Source: Actinomycetota bacterium (GTDB lineage Bacteria; Actinomycetota; Actinomycetes; Mycobacteriales; Jatrophihabitantaceae). Taken from it: a stretch of 18,085 nt of DNA. Below are positions 7,182-13,986 of the stretch, piece after piece (position 1 is the stretch's first letter; every line of letters starts with the position of its first letter). The position numbers and the translations under genes are program-made. A model generated the notes under the pieces. The model ran no database searches. It worked only from the letters and a program-made list of their open reading frames with translations, and was not told the origin of the DNA. The stretch lies in contig JAFAWL010000026.1 in assembly GCA_019241805.1 (NCBI GenBank), forward strand, positions 1 through 18,085. The letters run 5' to 3'.

Positions 7182-7877
7182 GTGGTCAGCCTGCTGCTCG
7201 TCGAGGACGACCCGGCCATCCGGTCCGCCCTCATGCGCTCGCTGCGCGAACTGGGCCACGGAGTGAACGCTGTCGCGACCGGTATGAGCGCCCTCTCGAG
7301 CGCTGTCGAGCAGAAACCGGACGTGGTCCTGCTCGATCTCGGCCTGCCCGACGTCGACGGCGCCGACGTCCTGTCGATGCTGCGCGCCATCAGCGAAGTG
7401 CCTGTGATCATTGCGACCGCGCGTGACGACGAGACCGAAATCGTGCGCCTACTCGACCTCGGCGCCGACGACTACGTGATTAAGCCGTTCACGGCCGCGC
7501 AACTCAACGCTCGTATCCGCGCCGTGCTTCGTCGCTCCGGGCGCAGCGACGAAGACCCGCTGATTAATGTCGGCGCGCTCGTCATCGACACCCGCAGCCG
7601 TGAGGTCACCGTCGACGGCCGGCCGGTCGAGTTGGCCCGCAAAGAATTCGACCTGCTGCTCGCCCTGGCCCGTCGCGCCGGCGAAGTCGTCACCAAACGC
7701 GACCTGCTGGCCGAGGTATGGCAGCTTGCGTGGGGCGGCTCCGACCGAACCGTCGACGTACACCTGTCCTGGCTGCGCCGCAAACTCGGTGAATCCGCGG
7801 CTCGGCCCCGATTCCTGCACAGCGTGCGCGGCGTCGGCGTGCGCCTGGCCGCCAGCGCGGAACCCGGCGACGCCTGA
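7182..7877 (+). CDS. OmpR/PhoB-family response regulator
   Basis: This 231-residue DNA-binding response regulator begins at GTG 7182. The receiver domain occupies residues ~1-115, with the acidic pocket E8/D9/D10, phospho-acceptor D52 (LLDLGLPDVDG), switch residue T79 and conserved K101 (KPFT). The winged-helix effector domain follows (~130-225), with the family hallmarks RKEFDLLLALARR, the recognition region RTVDVHLSWLRRKLG and the closing wing VRGVGVRL. Its stop overlaps the start of the kinase gene (TGATG), so the two are a cognate pair and translationally coupled. The redox/glycosylation operon begins 80 bases after the kinase gene and is the natural target, but this is inferred from position only. 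Confidence 0.93.
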   Translation: MVSLLLVEDDPAIRSALMRSLRELGHGVNAVATGMSALSSAVEQKPDVVLLDLGLPDVDGADVLSMLRAISEVPVIIATARDDETEIVRLLDLGADDYVIKPFTAAQLNARIRAVLRRSGRSDEDPLINVGALVIDTRSREVTVDGRPVELARKEFDLLLALARRAGEVVTKRDLLAEVWQLAWGGSDRTVDVHLSWLRRKLGESAARPRFLHSVRGVGVRLAASAEPGDA

Positions 7878-9214
7878 TGCGTCGCCGCATCCTGCTGCTC
7901 GTACTCGGCATCACGGCCCTGGTCGTGCTCGCCTTCGCCATCCCGCTCGCCATCCTCACGCCCAGCGTGGTCACCAACAACGCGCAGGCCAAGGCCCTCG
8001 ATCAGGCCCGGGCCGTAGGTCTCTACTTGCAGAACGGCAGCCCAACCGCCGACCAGATCAGCAGTTACCTCAAGAACCTGAGTCAGACACGAGATCGGTC
8101 CACTGCGGTCCAACTACCTGACGGCACCACCATCGGCACGTTGCACGACCTCGGTTCGCAGGGTCATCGGCCTGACTACCCAGGCGCCAGCGGGCCCGGC
8201 GGATTGCCCAACGATCACAATGGCAATCTGCCGACCGGGGGCGGCGCCCAACCACAGATGGTCAGCGTGCCGGGCGGTAAAGTGGCCGAACTCGCGGTCG
8301 GCACGAACAGCGGCGCCTACCTCGTCCAGGTGTATGTCTCCAGCGGCGCGCTCCAGTCCGGGGTCGGCAAGTGGTGGGCTTTGATCGCGGGCGGTAGCGC
8401 GGCGTTGCTGCTGATCGGGCTCATCGGCGGCGAACTGCTCACCCGCCGGATCGTGCGACCCCTTCTCGACACCGCCCAGACGGCTCATCGCATCTCGGCC
8501 GGCGACGTCACGGCTCGCGCACCCACCAACGGACCCCGGGAGATCGCCGAGGTCGGGTCCGCCCTGAATCTGCTGGCCGACCGCATCGACGAGCTCATCG
8601 CTGAGGAACGTGAAACCGTCGCCGATCTCTCGCACCGGCTGCGCACCCCACTCACCGCGTTGCGGCTGGACGCCGAAGCCCTGCGTGATCCGGTCGAAGC
8701 CGAACGGGTCGGTAACCACGTCAGCGTCCTGGAACGAATGCTCACCGCGGTGATCCGGGCCGCCCGGCGCCCGCAGCGCGAAGGTCGGCTGCCTTCCTGT
8801 GACGCCACCGAGGTCGTGCGGGACCGGGTGGAGTTCTGGTCGGCCCTCGCCGACGACCAGCGCCGGGCGACCCGCACGAGACTGCCGGCCGAACCGCTAT
8901 TAGTACGCGCTTCCGCCGAAGATTTGGCCGCTGCGCTCGACGCGCTGCTGGAGAATGTCGTCGCCCATACGCCCGAAGGCACGCCGTACGCCGTCGAACT
9001 GCGCGTCGACGAACCCGGCGCCGTCCTCGCCGTCGCCGACGAAGGCCCCGGGATCAGCCCCGACGCGGTCTCGCGCGGCCGTAGTGACCGTGGCTCCAGC
9101 GGTCTCGGCCTGGACATCGCCCGACGATGCGCGGAGGCCAGCGGCGGATCCATGACCATCGCCGCGAACCCCAGCGGCGGGGCCCACGTAGAGCTGCGCC
9201 TGGGCTCGCCCTAA
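7877..9214 (+). CDS. HAMP-containing sensor histidine kinase
   Basis: This 445-residue membrane kinase has a first transmembrane segment at residues ~5-27, an extracytoplasmic sensor region of ~135 residues with a Gly/Asn-rich centre, a second transmembrane segment at ~167-187, then a HAMP linker (RRIVRPL...). The dimerisation/phospho-acceptor helix follows, with H253 in DLSHRLRTPLTALRLD. The ATPase domain shows an N box (LLENVVAHTPEG), G1 (DEGPGI) and G2 (GSSGLGL). It autophosphorylates and passes phosphate to the response regulator encoded just before it. The sensor region resembles no ligand-binding domain I can name, so the signal is unknown; a cell-envelope or redox signal is suggested only by the following operon. 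Confidence 0.93.
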   Translation: MRRRILLLVLGITALVVLAFAIPLAILTPSVVTNNAQAKALDQARAVGLYLQNGSPTADQISSYLKNLSQTRDRSTAVQLPDGTTIGTLHDLGSQGHRPDYPGASGPGGLPNDHNGNLPTGGGAQPQMVSVPGGKVAELAVGTNSGAYLVQVYVSSGALQSGVGKWWALIAGGSAALLLIGLIGGELLTRRIVRPLLDTAQTAHRISAGDVTARAPTNGPREIAEVGSALNLLADRIDELIAEERETVADLSHRLRTPLTALRLDAEALRDPVEAERVGNHVSVLERMLTAVIRAARRPQREGRLPSCDATEVVRDRVEFWSALADDQRRATRTRLPAEPLLVRASAEDLAAALDALLENVVAHTPEGTPYAVELRVDEPGAVLAVADEGPGISPDAVSRGRSDRGSSGLGLDIARRCAEASGGSMTIAANPSGGAHVELRLGSP

Positions 9215-9237
9215 CTGCCGCACATCTGGATTTAGGA

Positions 9238-9258
9238 TCGGCTTGACGTTCGGCTGAT
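9238..9258 (+). promoter_or_regulatory. Direct repeat upstream of the redox operon, possible response-regulator site
   Basis: TCGGCTTGA (9238-9246) and TCGGCTGAT (9250-9258) are near-identical half-sites whose starts are 12 bases apart, about one helical turn. OmpR-family regulators typically bind such tandem direct repeats. The site lies ~35-55 bases upstream of the first operon gene and within the 79-base gap after the kinase gene. A TAGGAT at 9233-9238 looks like a -10 box, which would put the repeat at the transcription start. Both readings are tentative. Confidence 0.3.
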
Positions 9259-9293
9259 CCGCGCCTGAGCCGCCCGGCGACATCGTCGTCGGT

Positions 9294-9632
9294 ATGAACG
9301 AGAAGCAGCGCCGCAACCCACTCCTGCGACGGGTGGCCTTGATCAGCGGCGGCGCCGGCGCCGCCGGAGTGATCGCCACCGTCGCCCTGATCGTCGGCGT
9401 CGGCCAATCGGGCGCGAGCACCGCGTCCGGATCGTCGACCACCGGCACCACATCGACCTCGGACACGTCTGGGACGTCCGGTTCGAGCTCGTCCGGTTCG
9501 AGCTCGTCCGGTTCGAGCTCCGACAGCAGCTCGAACGACAGCAGCTCCGGATCGTCCTCCGGTTCGAGCACCTCGGGCATCTCGAACAGCAACCAGAGTT
9601 CGCGCACGTCGGGCGGGAGCCACGGGTCATGA
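9294..9632 (+). CDS. Ser-rich membrane-anchored or exported small protein, first gene of redox operon
   Basis: This is a protein of 112 residues. A basic start (NEKQRRNPLLRR) precedes one hydrophobic segment (~residues 13-36), which is either a non-cleaved anchor or an export signal; the RRVAL context is only faintly Tat-like. The rest is ~75 residues made almost wholly of Ser, Gly, Thr and Asp, encoded partly by 15-base tandem repeats. In comparable actinobacterial operons the gene beside ApbE and a ferric-reductase-like protein often encodes an FMN-binding domain behind just such an anchor and linker. No such domain is present here. Right after the membrane segment it reads QSGASTAS, which recalls the S/T-G-A-S/T core of flavin acceptor sites but lacks the usual Asp. 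It could be a degenerate acceptor, a glycosylated stalk, or a relic. The last codon overlaps the apbE start (ATGA). Confidence 0.6.
   Translation: MNEKQRRNPLLRRVALISGGAGAAGVIATVALIVGVGQSGASTASGSSTTGTTSTSDTSGTSGSSSSGSSSSGSSSDSSSNDSSSGSSSGSSTSGISNSNQSSRTSGGSHGS
9477..9551 (+). repeat. 15-base tandem repeats in the Ser-rich gene
   Basis: TCCGGTTCGAGCTCG occurs at 9477-9491 and 9492-9506, and with one change at 9507-9521. A second pair of 15-base units (GACAGCAGCTC...) follows at 9522-9536 and 9537-9551. They keep the frame and encode pentapeptides of the SGSSS and DSSSN type, so the Ser-rich tail can grow or shrink by slippage or unequal crossing-over. Confidence 0.85.
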
Positions 9633-10576
9633 ACGAGTACGCCTTCACCACGCACGCCTGGTCCAGCACCGTCCGGCTGGTGGTCACCGACCGCGCCGCG
9701 CTGCAACCGGCCGCAACCGACCTCGTAGCCATGCTGGCGCGAATCGACGCGATGGCCAGCCGCTTCCGGTCCGACTCCGACCTGTCGCGCGCCAACGCGC
9801 GGGCCGGCAAGCCGACGCCCGTGCCGATGCTGCTCTGCGACCTGGTCACCGTCGCGCTCGACGCCGCCGCTCGCACCGACGGCCTCGTCGATCCCACGGT
9901 CGGTGCGGATTTGCGCTGCCTCGGATACGACCGAGACATCAGCGAGATCCGCGATCGTGACATCGCCGCGACGCGCGGCTGTGACATCGCCGCGACCCAC
10001 GCCGCTGACAACCGTCCGGCGGCGTCCGCCAGCTGGCGCAGGGTCCGTCTCGACCGAACCGCCGGTCTGCTCACCGTGCCGGTCGGCGTGCAACTGGATC
10101 TCGGCGCCACCGCCAAGGCGTTCACCGCCGACCACGCCGCGCGGACGATCTCGCACCGCTACGGCACCGCGGCCTTGGTCGAACTCGGAGGTGACGTCGC
10201 CGTCGCCGGTCACCACTCGTGGTGCCTGGCTGTCGCGGAGCACGAAGGCGGTCCCGCCCAGCGCGTTACCATCACCCGCGGCGGGATGGCGACCTCGACG
10301 ACCACGTTGCGACGCTGGTCGGTCGACGGTGAGTGCCGCCATCACATCCTCGACCCGCGCACTGCTGAGCCGGCGTTCGGGCCGTGGCGGACGGTCGCGG
10401 TCTACGGCGAATCGGCCCTGCAGGCGAACATCGCCAGCACCGCCGCCATTGTGCTCGGCGAAGGGGCACAGCGGTGGCTGACGGGCCGCCATCTGGCCGC
10501 CCGCCTCGTCGCCGAAGACGGATCGATCAGCCATACCCGCGGCTGGCCGCAGGATCGACTGGCGGCGGTGGCGTGA
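9629..10576 (+). CDS. apbE: ApbE-type FAD:protein FMN transferase
   Basis: This 315-residue enzyme uses FAD to attach FMN covalently to Ser/Thr of a target protein and needs Mg. Family motifs in order: ARIDAMASRFRSDSDLSRAN near the N-terminus; DPTVGADLRCLGYD (~88-101); LDLGATAKAF (~156-165), the counterpart of the LGGIAKG loop; LVELGGDVAVAG (~183-194); MATS (220-223); and HHILDPRT (238-245). The chain has no signal peptide, so modification would occur in the cytoplasm before export, unlike the lipoprotein ApbE of Gram-negative bacteria. An extra ~30-residue segment with three 8-residue repeats sits after LGYDR. The start overlaps the Ser-rich gene (ATGA, with GGGAG 9 bases before it) and the stop overlaps the next start (TGATG). 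A flavin-carrying partner is therefore expected in this operon, yet no FMN-binding domain is found. Confidence 0.9.
   Translation: MNEYAFTTHAWSSTVRLVVTDRAALQPAATDLVAMLARIDAMASRFRSDSDLSRANARAGKPTPVPMLLCDLVTVALDAAARTDGLVDPTVGADLRCLGYDRDISEIRDRDIAATRGCDIAATHAADNRPAASASWRRVRLDRTAGLLTVPVGVQLDLGATAKAFTADHAARTISHRYGTAALVELGGDVAVAGHHSWCLAVAEHEGGPAQRVTITRGGMATSTTTLRRWSVDGECRHHILDPRTAEPAFGPWRTVAVYGESALQANIASTAAIVLGEGAQRWLTGRHLAARLVAEDGSISHTRGWPQDRLAAVA
9935..10006 (+). repeat. Three 24-base in-frame units inside apbE
   Basis: Units 9935-9958, 9959-9982 and 9983-10006 all start GACATC and encode DISEIRDR, DIAATRGC and DIAATHAA. Units 2 and 3 are identical over their first 15 bases, pointing to a recent duplication; unit 1 is more diverged. 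The segment lies in a surface-loop position between conserved ApbE motifs, so expansion need not harm activity. Confidence 0.75.
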
Positions 10577-11199
10577 TGTTGCTCTGGTACACCGCTCGCG
10601 GTGCCGGCCTCTCGGCACTGATCCTGCTCACCGCGACAACCGCACTCGGCGCGATCACCAGTGGGCGCGGCCGCCCGACCGGCCGGCTCGTGACGCAGTA
10701 CGTCCACCGCGTGCTCGGCGGCCTCGGCCTCGGCGTGCTCGTACTGCACGTGGTGACCATCCTCGCCGACAGCTACGCGCACGTCGGCGTAACCGGCGCG
10801 ATCGTCCCGTTCACCGCCGGGTACCGCGCGACGTGGGTCGGTCTGGGCACGATCGCCGCGTACCTGCTGCTGTTCGTCAGCGTCCTCGGACTCGGCCGCG
10901 GTCGCCTGGCCGGCACCCGGCGCGGTGCGGCGATCTGGCGATCACTGCACGCGCTCGCCTACGGCGCCTGGGGATTCGCCATCATCCACGGCTTCGAATC
11001 CGGCACCGACAGCGGCGTGCTGTGGGTTCGCGCGCTCTATGTCCTCTGCCTGGTCGCGGTCGCCGGATCGCTGAGCTACCGATTCACCGCGCCGGTCAGG
11101 CGCGCTGATGTGCTGGCCGCAGCGCCCGCGCACGCGGCCCGCTTCGGCGCTGCCCCACCCGTGCACCACCACTCGAGCGCCTCGGCGGTGGCCCGATGA
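10576..11199 (+). CDS. Ferric-reductase-like transmembrane haem protein
   Basis: This is a protein of 207 residues with five or six hydrophobic segments. Two pairs of histidines lie on facing helices: H44/H58 (HRVLGGLGLGVLVLH, spacing 14) and H125/H138 (HALAYGAWGFAIIH, spacing 13). This is the ligand pattern for two stacked haem b groups in the ferric reductase/NOX/MsrQ superfamily. There is no FAD/NAD reductase domain, so electrons must come from separate proteins; the next two genes encode a NuoF-like flavoprotein and a ferredoxin, which would serve this role on the cytoplasmic side. The likely job is passing electrons across the membrane to an external acceptor. The C-terminal ~40 residues are Ala-rich with a HHH run and are not conserved-looking. 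ATG 10576 overlaps the apbE stop; the frame is open upstream, but that part is antiparallel shadow of apbE. Confidence 0.8.
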   Translation: MLLWYTARGAGLSALILLTATTALGAITSGRGRPTGRLVTQYVHRVLGGLGLGVLVLHVVTILADSYAHVGVTGAIVPFTAGYRATWVGLGTIAAYLLLFVSVLGLGRGRLAGTRRGAAIWRSLHALAYGAWGFAIIHGFESGTDSGVLWVRALYVLCLVAVAGSLSYRFTAPVRRADVLAAAPAHAARFGAAPPVHHHSSASAVAR

Positions 11200-12503
11200 C
11201 CGCCGTCACCGACCGGGCGGCGGCCTCCCGCGCCGTGCCCGCCGGAACCGTCATGCCCGCCGGAACCGTCATGGCCGCCGGAACCGTCATGCCCGTCAGC
11301 CCGATCACAGCCTGGTCGATCGGTGCCCCCCGACTGCTCGCCGGGCTGGATCGGGCCGAGCGGGTGGACCACGTGACGCACACCGCGATTCACGGTGCGC
11401 TGCCCGCCACCGACAACGCCCACCTGCTCGGACTGCTCGACGCCAGCGCGTTGTATGGCCGCGGGGGAGCGGGCTTCGCCTTCGCCCGCAAGCTCCGTTC
11501 GCTGGCCGGACCAGCCACCCGGGTCGTCGTCAACGGAGCCGAGAGCGAGCCGGCCAGCCGCAAGGATCGCGCCCTGCTGACCCGGGTTCCGCACCTCGTC
11601 CTCGACGGCGCGATCAGTGTCGGCCGCGCGGTCGAGGCGCGGGAGATCACCGTGGCGGTGCATGACGCCGCGGCCTATTCATCGCTGGCGCGGGCCGTCC
11701 AAGAGCGCACTGAGGCAACTCGTGTGCAGATCGTTCGGGTGGACGGCGGATTCGTCGGGGGCGAGGAGCATGCGTTGCTGCGCGGCCTGGCCGGAGACAC
11801 CTCCATCCCCGCCGGTCGCCGCCGGCCGGTGTCGGCCGACGGCGTGCTGCTGAGCAACGTCGAGACCTTCGCCCAGCTGGCCGTGTTGTTGCGCCGCGGC
11901 CCGCATCGCTTCGCTGACACCGGCACCCGCGACGAACCGGGGACGACCCTGGTCACCGTCGGCGGCGCGGTCGCACGTCCGGGCGTGGTCGAGATCCCGC
12001 TCGGCACACCGCTCGGCATCCTGATGACCGCGGCCGGTGCGGCACCCGCACAGGCCGTCGTCATCGGTGGTTACCACGGCAGCTGGCTGCCGCCGGCCGG
12101 CGAGATCGCCCTGAACCGTGCCGGTGTGGCCGCCGCCGGTGGCACGTTCGGTGCTGGCGTCGTCCTCGTCGTCGGTGCCGACACGTGCGCCTTGGGCGAA
12201 CTCGGTCGCATCGCCCACTGGCTCGCGGCTCAATCGGCGCGGCAGTGCGGACCGTGTCATTTCGGACTGCCTGCGCTGGCCACCGACGTCGAGGCCCTCT
12301 ATCGAGGAACGGCGCCCGCGTTGGCCGCCGCCTTCGGCCACGCCCGAGCCGTCGACGGCCGCGGCGCCTGCCGGCATCCCGACGGCGCGGCCCGTTTCGT
12401 CACCTCAGGTCTACACCTGCTGCAGGACGAGATCGACGCTCACTTGCGCGGCGGCTGCGGACGGCCGCTGCTGCGCCAACTTCCGATGGGAGGACACCGA
12501 TGA
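11196..12503 (+). CDS. NuoF/SLBB-like NADH-dependent flavoprotein with incomplete Fe-S motif
   Basis: This 435-residue protein is related to the 51-kDa NADH- and FMN-binding subunit of complex I (NuoF). Motifs seen: GRGGAGF (88-94) for FMN; NGAESEP plus KDR (113-124), where NuoF has NADESEP; GGFVGGEEHAL (184-194) for the nucleotide loop; SNVETFA (220-226); an SLBB-type segment VTVGGAVARPGVVE (~254-267); and a C-terminal Fe-S region. In NuoF that cluster is held by S-C-G-x-C-x-P-C plus a distant Cys. Here C351, C354 and C392 are present but the first position is Ala (A348). The N-terminal ~35 residues are a repeat-rich extension. No NuoE-like partner is nearby. It probably oxidises NAD(P)H and hands electrons to the ferredoxin encoded next. 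It overlaps both neighbours by ATGA. Confidence 0.82.
   Translation: MTAVTDRAAASRAVPAGTVMPAGTVMAAGTVMPVSPITAWSIGAPRLLAGLDRAERVDHVTHTAIHGALPATDNAHLLGLLDASALYGRGGAGFAFARKLRSLAGPATRVVVNGAESEPASRKDRALLTRVPHLVLDGAISVGRAVEAREITVAVHDAAAYSSLARAVQERTEATRVQIVRVDGGFVGGEEHALLRGLAGDTSIPAGRRRPVSADGVLLSNVETFAQLAVLLRRGPHRFADTGTRDEPGTTLVTVGGAVARPGVVEIPLGTPLGILMTAAGAAPAQAVVIGGYHGSWLPPAGEIALNRAGVAAAGGTFGAGVVLVVGADTCALGELGRIAHWLAAQSARQCGPCHFGLPALATDVEALYRGTAPALAAAFGHARAVDGRGACRHPDGAARFVTSGLHLLQDEIDAHLRGGCGRPLLRQLPMGGHR
11238..11291 (+). repeat. Three 18-base in-frame units, each with an ATG, at the start of the NuoF-like gene
   Basis: The units 11238-11255 and 11256-11273 are identical (CCCGCCGGAACCGTCATG), and 11274-11291 differs in one base. 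They encode PAGTVM, PAGTVM and AAGTVM. In-frame ATGs fall at 11253, 11271 and 11289, so three internal starts besides 11196 are possible; none has a good ribosome binding site. Confidence 0.85.
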
Positions 12504-12718
12504 GGATTGAGATCGATTGGACCCGCTGCGACGGCCACGGCCTGTGCGCCGCCTTGATGCCCCAGCGAATCCGCCGAGATGAATGGGGATTCCCACTCAT
12601 CGACTCCGTCGGACTCGACCAGCGTGAGAGCGCAGCGGTTCGCCGCGTGGTAGCCGCCTGCCCCGCGCTCGCGTTGCGCATCGCCCATGACCAGCCCCAA
12701 CCAGTCGCACGAGCATGA
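12500..12718 (+). CDS. Small [3Fe-4S]-type ferredoxin
   Basis: This is a 72-residue cytoplasmic electron carrier. RCDGHGLC gives C10 and C16, and AACPALAL gives C54 followed by Pro. Three ligating cysteines, with the usual second position of a C-x2-C-x2-C motif occupied by Gly/His, is the signature of the single-cluster ferredoxins that accompany actinobacterial cytochromes P450. The short acidic first strand (MRIEIDWTRC) is also typical. No P450 gene is present. Its position directly after the NuoF-like gene (ATGA overlap, good ribosome site GGGAGGA at 12488-12494) suggests it carries electrons from that flavoprotein to the haem membrane protein (inference). Confidence 0.88.
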   Translation: MRIEIDWTRCDGHGLCAALMPQRIRRDEWGFPLIDSVGLDQRESAAVRRVVAACPALALRIAHDQPQPVARA

Positions 12719-13986
12719 TCGGAGCACCTGATCCCATGACCGCCTTGGCCGAACTCGGCGTCGACTACGCCACGGCCTCGACCCTGGACGTCGAGATCGT
12801 CGTTCCCGTCTACAACGAACAAGACGACCTCGCGCGCAGCGTGCGTCGCCTGCACGAATTCCTCGTGACCCAGTTTCCGTGGCGAGCGCAGATCACCGTC
12901 GCCGACAACGCCAGCACCGACGGCACCTGGTCGATCGCGCAGTCGCTCGCGGCCGAGCTGCCCGGGGTCGGCGCCGTCCATCTCGAGGCCAAGGGACGCG
13001 GCCGCGCGTTGCACCAGGTCTGGTCGGTCAGTTCGGCGAAGGTCGTGGCGTACATGGACGTCGACCTCTCGACGGACCTTTCGGCGCTGTTGCCGCTGAT
13101 CGCCCCGTTGATGTCGGGCCACAGCGACGTGGCCATCGGAAGTCGCCTTTCTCGCACGGCCCGAGTGGTCCGCGGTCCCAAACGTGAAGTGCTCTCGCGC
13201 TGTTACAACCTGATCCTGCGCACGACGTTGAACGCACGATTCTCCGACGCGCAGTGCGGCTTCAAAGCCATGCGCGCCGACTGTGCCCGTGCGCTGCTGC
13301 CGCACGTGCACGACACCGCCTGGTTCTTCGACACCGAACTGCTCGTGCTCGCCGAACGAAGCGGGTTGCGCATCGCCGAGGTGCCGGTCGATTGGATCGA
13401 CGATCCCGACAGCCGAGTCGACATCATGGCCACGGCCATGGCCGACCTGCGGGGCGTGGCCCGAGTCGGTCGAGCGTTGGCCCGCGGCGACCTGCCGATG
13501 CGCGAATTGCGGCAGCAAGTCGGCCGCGACCGGCTCGACGTGCCCGGAGTCTCGTCCCGACTGGCCCTGCAGGCAGTGCGCTTCGCCCTGATCGGCGTTA
13601 TCAGCACTATCGCCTATCTGCTGCTGTTCGTCATGCTGCGCGGCGCGGTGGGCGCACAGCCGGCGAACCTGTTCGCGTTGCTGCTCACGGCGATCGGCAA
13701 CACCGCCGCCAATCGGCGGTTCACCTTCGGCGTCTCCGGATCCGGGGCAGCTCGACATCAGGCCCAGGGCCTGGTCGTCTTCGCGATCGGCCTGGCGCTG
13801 ACCAGCGGATCGCTGGCCTTGCTCGGTGCTGCCGATCCCGGCGCCGGCCGTCCGCTCGAGGTCGGTGTGCTGGTCGCCGCCAACCTGGCCGCCACCGTCG
13901 TGCGGTTCGTCCTTCTGCGCGAATGGGTGTTCGCCAACCGGCGTCGCACCCAATCCGCCCCGTCGATCACGGAGAACTCCCGATGA
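12715..13986 (+). CDS. GT2 glycosyltransferase fused to GtrA-type membrane domain
   Basis: This is a protein of 423 residues. The N-terminal ~240 residues are a GT-A fold of the dolichol-phosphate-mannose/glucose synthase type: VEIVVPVYNEQDDL, ADNASTDGT, the metal-binding DVDLS (D115, D117), GSRLSR, QCGFKAMR and FFDTELL. The C-terminal ~160 residues form a GtrA domain with four hydrophobic helices (VRFALIGVISTIAYLLLF, then GNTAANRRFTF, then two more). The first part would make polyprenyl-phosphate-hexose on the inner face, and GtrA-like domains are thought to help flip it. The lipid sugar would then feed the two GT39 enzymes downstream, the same partnership as in YkcC/YkcB-like pairs. ATG 12715 overlaps the ferredoxin stop; ATG 12736, 11 bases after a GGAG, is an alternative start. 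Confidence 0.88.
   Translation: MIGAPDPMTALAELGVDYATASTLDVEIVVPVYNEQDDLARSVRRLHEFLVTQFPWRAQITVADNASTDGTWSIAQSLAAELPGVGAVHLEAKGRGRALHQVWSVSSAKVVAYMDVDLSTDLSALLPLIAPLMSGHSDVAIGSRLSRTARVVRGPKREVLSRCYNLILRTTLNARFSDAQCGFKAMRADCARALLPHVHDTAWFFDTELLVLAERSGLRIAEVPVDWIDDPDSRVDIMATAMADLRGVARVGRALARGDLPMRELRQQVGRDRLDVPGVSSRLALQAVRFALIGVISTIAYLLLFVMLRGAVGAQPANLFALLLTAIGNTAANRRFTFGVSGSGAARHQAQGLVVFAIGLALTSGSLALLGAADPGAGRPLEVGVLVAANLAATVVRFVLLREWVFANRRRTQSAPSITENSR

Noticed and set aside
6713..7411. N-terminal extension of the UbiD-type gene by ~230 codons
   Set aside because: The extra sequence is Arg/Ser/Thr-rich and antisense to the PLDc_N and response-regulator genes. UbiD proteins start at the MAFDDLQDF block.
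8900..10618. Long minus-strand open frame of 572 codons antisense to the kinase, Ser-rich and apbE genes
   Set aside because: It spans several well-supported genes on the other strand and has biased, repetitive composition with no recognisable domain. Long antisense frames are expected in DNA this rich in GC.
13254..13982. 5' extension of the first GT39 frame and other + strand frames inside the GT2 gene
   Set aside because: The translation is Arg/Ala-rich out-of-frame sequence of the GT2-GtrA gene. ATG 13983 overlaps the GT2 stop and starts a sensible protein.
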